Assembly (NCBI GenBank): GCA_016295895.1
Contig: JAEDKI010000026.1
Span: 1 to 14,285, forward strand
Length of the DNA stretch: 14,285 nucleotides
Source of the DNA: Clostridiaceae bacterium
Lineage (GTDB): Bacteria; Bacillota; Clostridia; Oscillospirales; Acutalibacteraceae
Direction of reading: 5' to 3'
The notes under the pieces are model-generated. The model was not told where the DNA came from, made no database searches, and saw only the letters and a list, made by a program, of their open reading frames with translations. The position numbers and the translations under genes are program-made. Shown here one piece after another: positions 13,401 through 14,285 of this stretch (positions within the stretch are counted from its first letter, which is position 1; each line of letters starts with the position of its first letter).

Positions 13401-14285
13401 TTATTTTGCCTCCTTTGTGATTATGTCAAGAATCTCATCGCCGGTGTAATAACGGGAGGAGGTATAAGTTCTGAGCTTGTTGGAATTGGTGATAACGGGC
13501 ATCTTTCCCGAAAGGGGATTGTTCATGTACATCAGCGGGCAGATGTAGCTGAGGATAACGCCCGTATCCTTGAGCTTTTTGGCGTATTCGGTCTTGTTGA
13601 AGTTCTCAACAACTGCGGGAGCGGCGGTGAAAACGGTCGGAATTGAAACCTTTTTAAGACCGTTCTTTTTAAGACCTGCCGAAACATTTTCAGTCCACTC
13701 AACAAGCTGGTCGTATGAAAGGTGGGGGCAACCGATGAAGCAAAGCTTGGGCTTTGCGTTCTTATCTTTCCACATAACGGGATAGTTTGCCTTAACTCTT
13801 TCGAGCTCCGCATCGTCAATAACATAGACCTTTGCGCCCTCTGCAATGAGAGCTTCGCCCGATTCCACGGCTTCGGGGGTGAGCTTATCGATATGATAAA
13901 GACCGACTGCGCCGTTTGATGCGGTTGCGGCACCGAAATCCTTGAGATATGCCTTTGTGTCGCCGTTAAGCTCGGTGCCGATCCACTTGTCAAGACCCTT
14001 GACATAGGGAACATCTTCCATAACTTTCATGCCGATTGCCGAGCCGAGAATCTGAGCTTCGGGCTTCTTGGTTGTCTTAACCTCAACAACCCATGTTGCC
14101 TTTCTGCCCTCGTCGGTGACAAGGCCGAAATAAGGAACTCTGCCGACTATTGAGCCGAAAAGCTCGATGATGCCGGAGTTTCTGTTGCAGCGAGCGCCGA
14201 GAACGGAGTTAGCATAAACAACAGCCGAGGACTCAGCCCATGAAAGAACCTCGCCCTTTTTGGGAACATTGCCTACCTCATCCAT
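13401..14285 (-). CDS. Aconitase X catalytic large subunit, C-terminal part (cut by window edge)
   Basis: Catalytic chain of an aconitase X-type (DUF521) hydro-lyase, which in the family carries an iron-sulfur cluster. The window ends at an internal methionine codon. The usual chain is about 400 residues and the visible 294 begin with VGNVPKKGEVLSWAESSAV, a mid-protein segment, so roughly the first 100 residues lie outside. Family landmarks are YANSVLGARCNRNSG, GRVPYFGLVTDEGRKATW, the signature CFIGCPHLSYDQL, and a C-terminal CPLMYMNNPLSGK loop with cysteine. It is paired with the swivel subunit at 12959-13399 in the two-subunit arrangement. Direction is convergent with the GPH gene; no functional link to the glycosidase operon is evident. 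Putative substrate: a hydroxyproline or a phosphomevalonate-like acid. Confidence 0.88.
   Translation of the reverse strand: MDEVGNVPKKGEVLSWAESSAVVYANSVLGARCNRNSGIIELFGSIVGRVPYFGLVTDEGRKATWVVEVKTTKKPEAQILGSAIGMKVMEDVPYVKGLDKWIGTELNGDTKAYLKDFGAATASNGAVGLYHIDKLTPEAVESGEALIAEGAKVYVIDDAELERVKANYPVMWKDKNAKPKLCFIGCPHLSYDQLVEWTENVSAGLKKNGLKKVSIPTVFTAAPAVVENFNKTEYAKKLKDTGVILSYICPLMYMNNPLSGKMPVITNSNKLRTYTSSRYYTGDEILDIITKEAK

Overview
The window looks like chromosome of a gut or rumen Clostridia species (Oscillospirales/Ruminococcaceae-like). Grounds: strong Shine-Dalgarno sites, clostridial-style sigma-A promoters, Rho-independent terminators, mixed GC, an intracellular glycoside-hydrolase operon with a GPH-type sugar symporter, and a split aconitase X. 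This placement is inference; no marker gene is present.

Layout. The left edge (3-698, +) holds the C-terminal part of an EamA/DMT transporter, closed by a strong terminator. From 11664 down to 773 on the minus strand runs one tightly packed operon: TetR regulator, GH38-like/DUF5054 protein, (alpha/alpha)6-barrel glycosidase, LacZ-type GH2, GH36 alpha-galactosidase, and a secreted or anchored metallo-beta-lactamase-fold hydrolase. Several junctions are ATGA overlaps or gaps of a few bases. Opposite the regulator is a GPH sugar:cation symporter gene (+, 11828-12343) that has lost its middle. The two promoters overlap at their -10 boxes, and two near-identical TetR operators sit symmetrically around them, so the regulator probably controls both itself (with the operon) and the transporter. 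None of the glycosidases has a signal peptide, which fits import of oligosaccharides followed by cytoplasmic hydrolysis.

Two non-coding elements of 274 and 275 bp (1485-1758 and 3756-4030) have inserted into this operon at TA dinucleotides that are duplicated on both sides. The first splits the MBL-fold gene; the second sits exactly between the GH2 stop codon and the GH36 ribosome-binding site. Removing each one restores a perfect reading frame or operon junction. The copies have diverged, yet they keep three internal hairpins with compensatory base changes and self-complementary but mutually different termini. They are members of a structured, MITE-like family.

The 615-bp non-coding stretch 12344-12958 holds, on the minus strand, a convincing type II CRISPR tracrRNA (anti-repeat, bulge, nexus, two hairpins, terminator; 12595-12711). 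No cas gene lies in the window. Read on the plus strand, its anti-repeat is followed by exactly 30 nt and then by a degenerate copy of the repeat that the tracrRNA predicts, which looks like the fossil of a CRISPR array.

The right edge (12959-14285, minus) carries the small and (5'-truncated) large subunits of an aconitase X-type dehydratase.

The broken transporter, broken hydrolase gene, inserted elements and orphan tracrRNA suggest a locus in partial decay.
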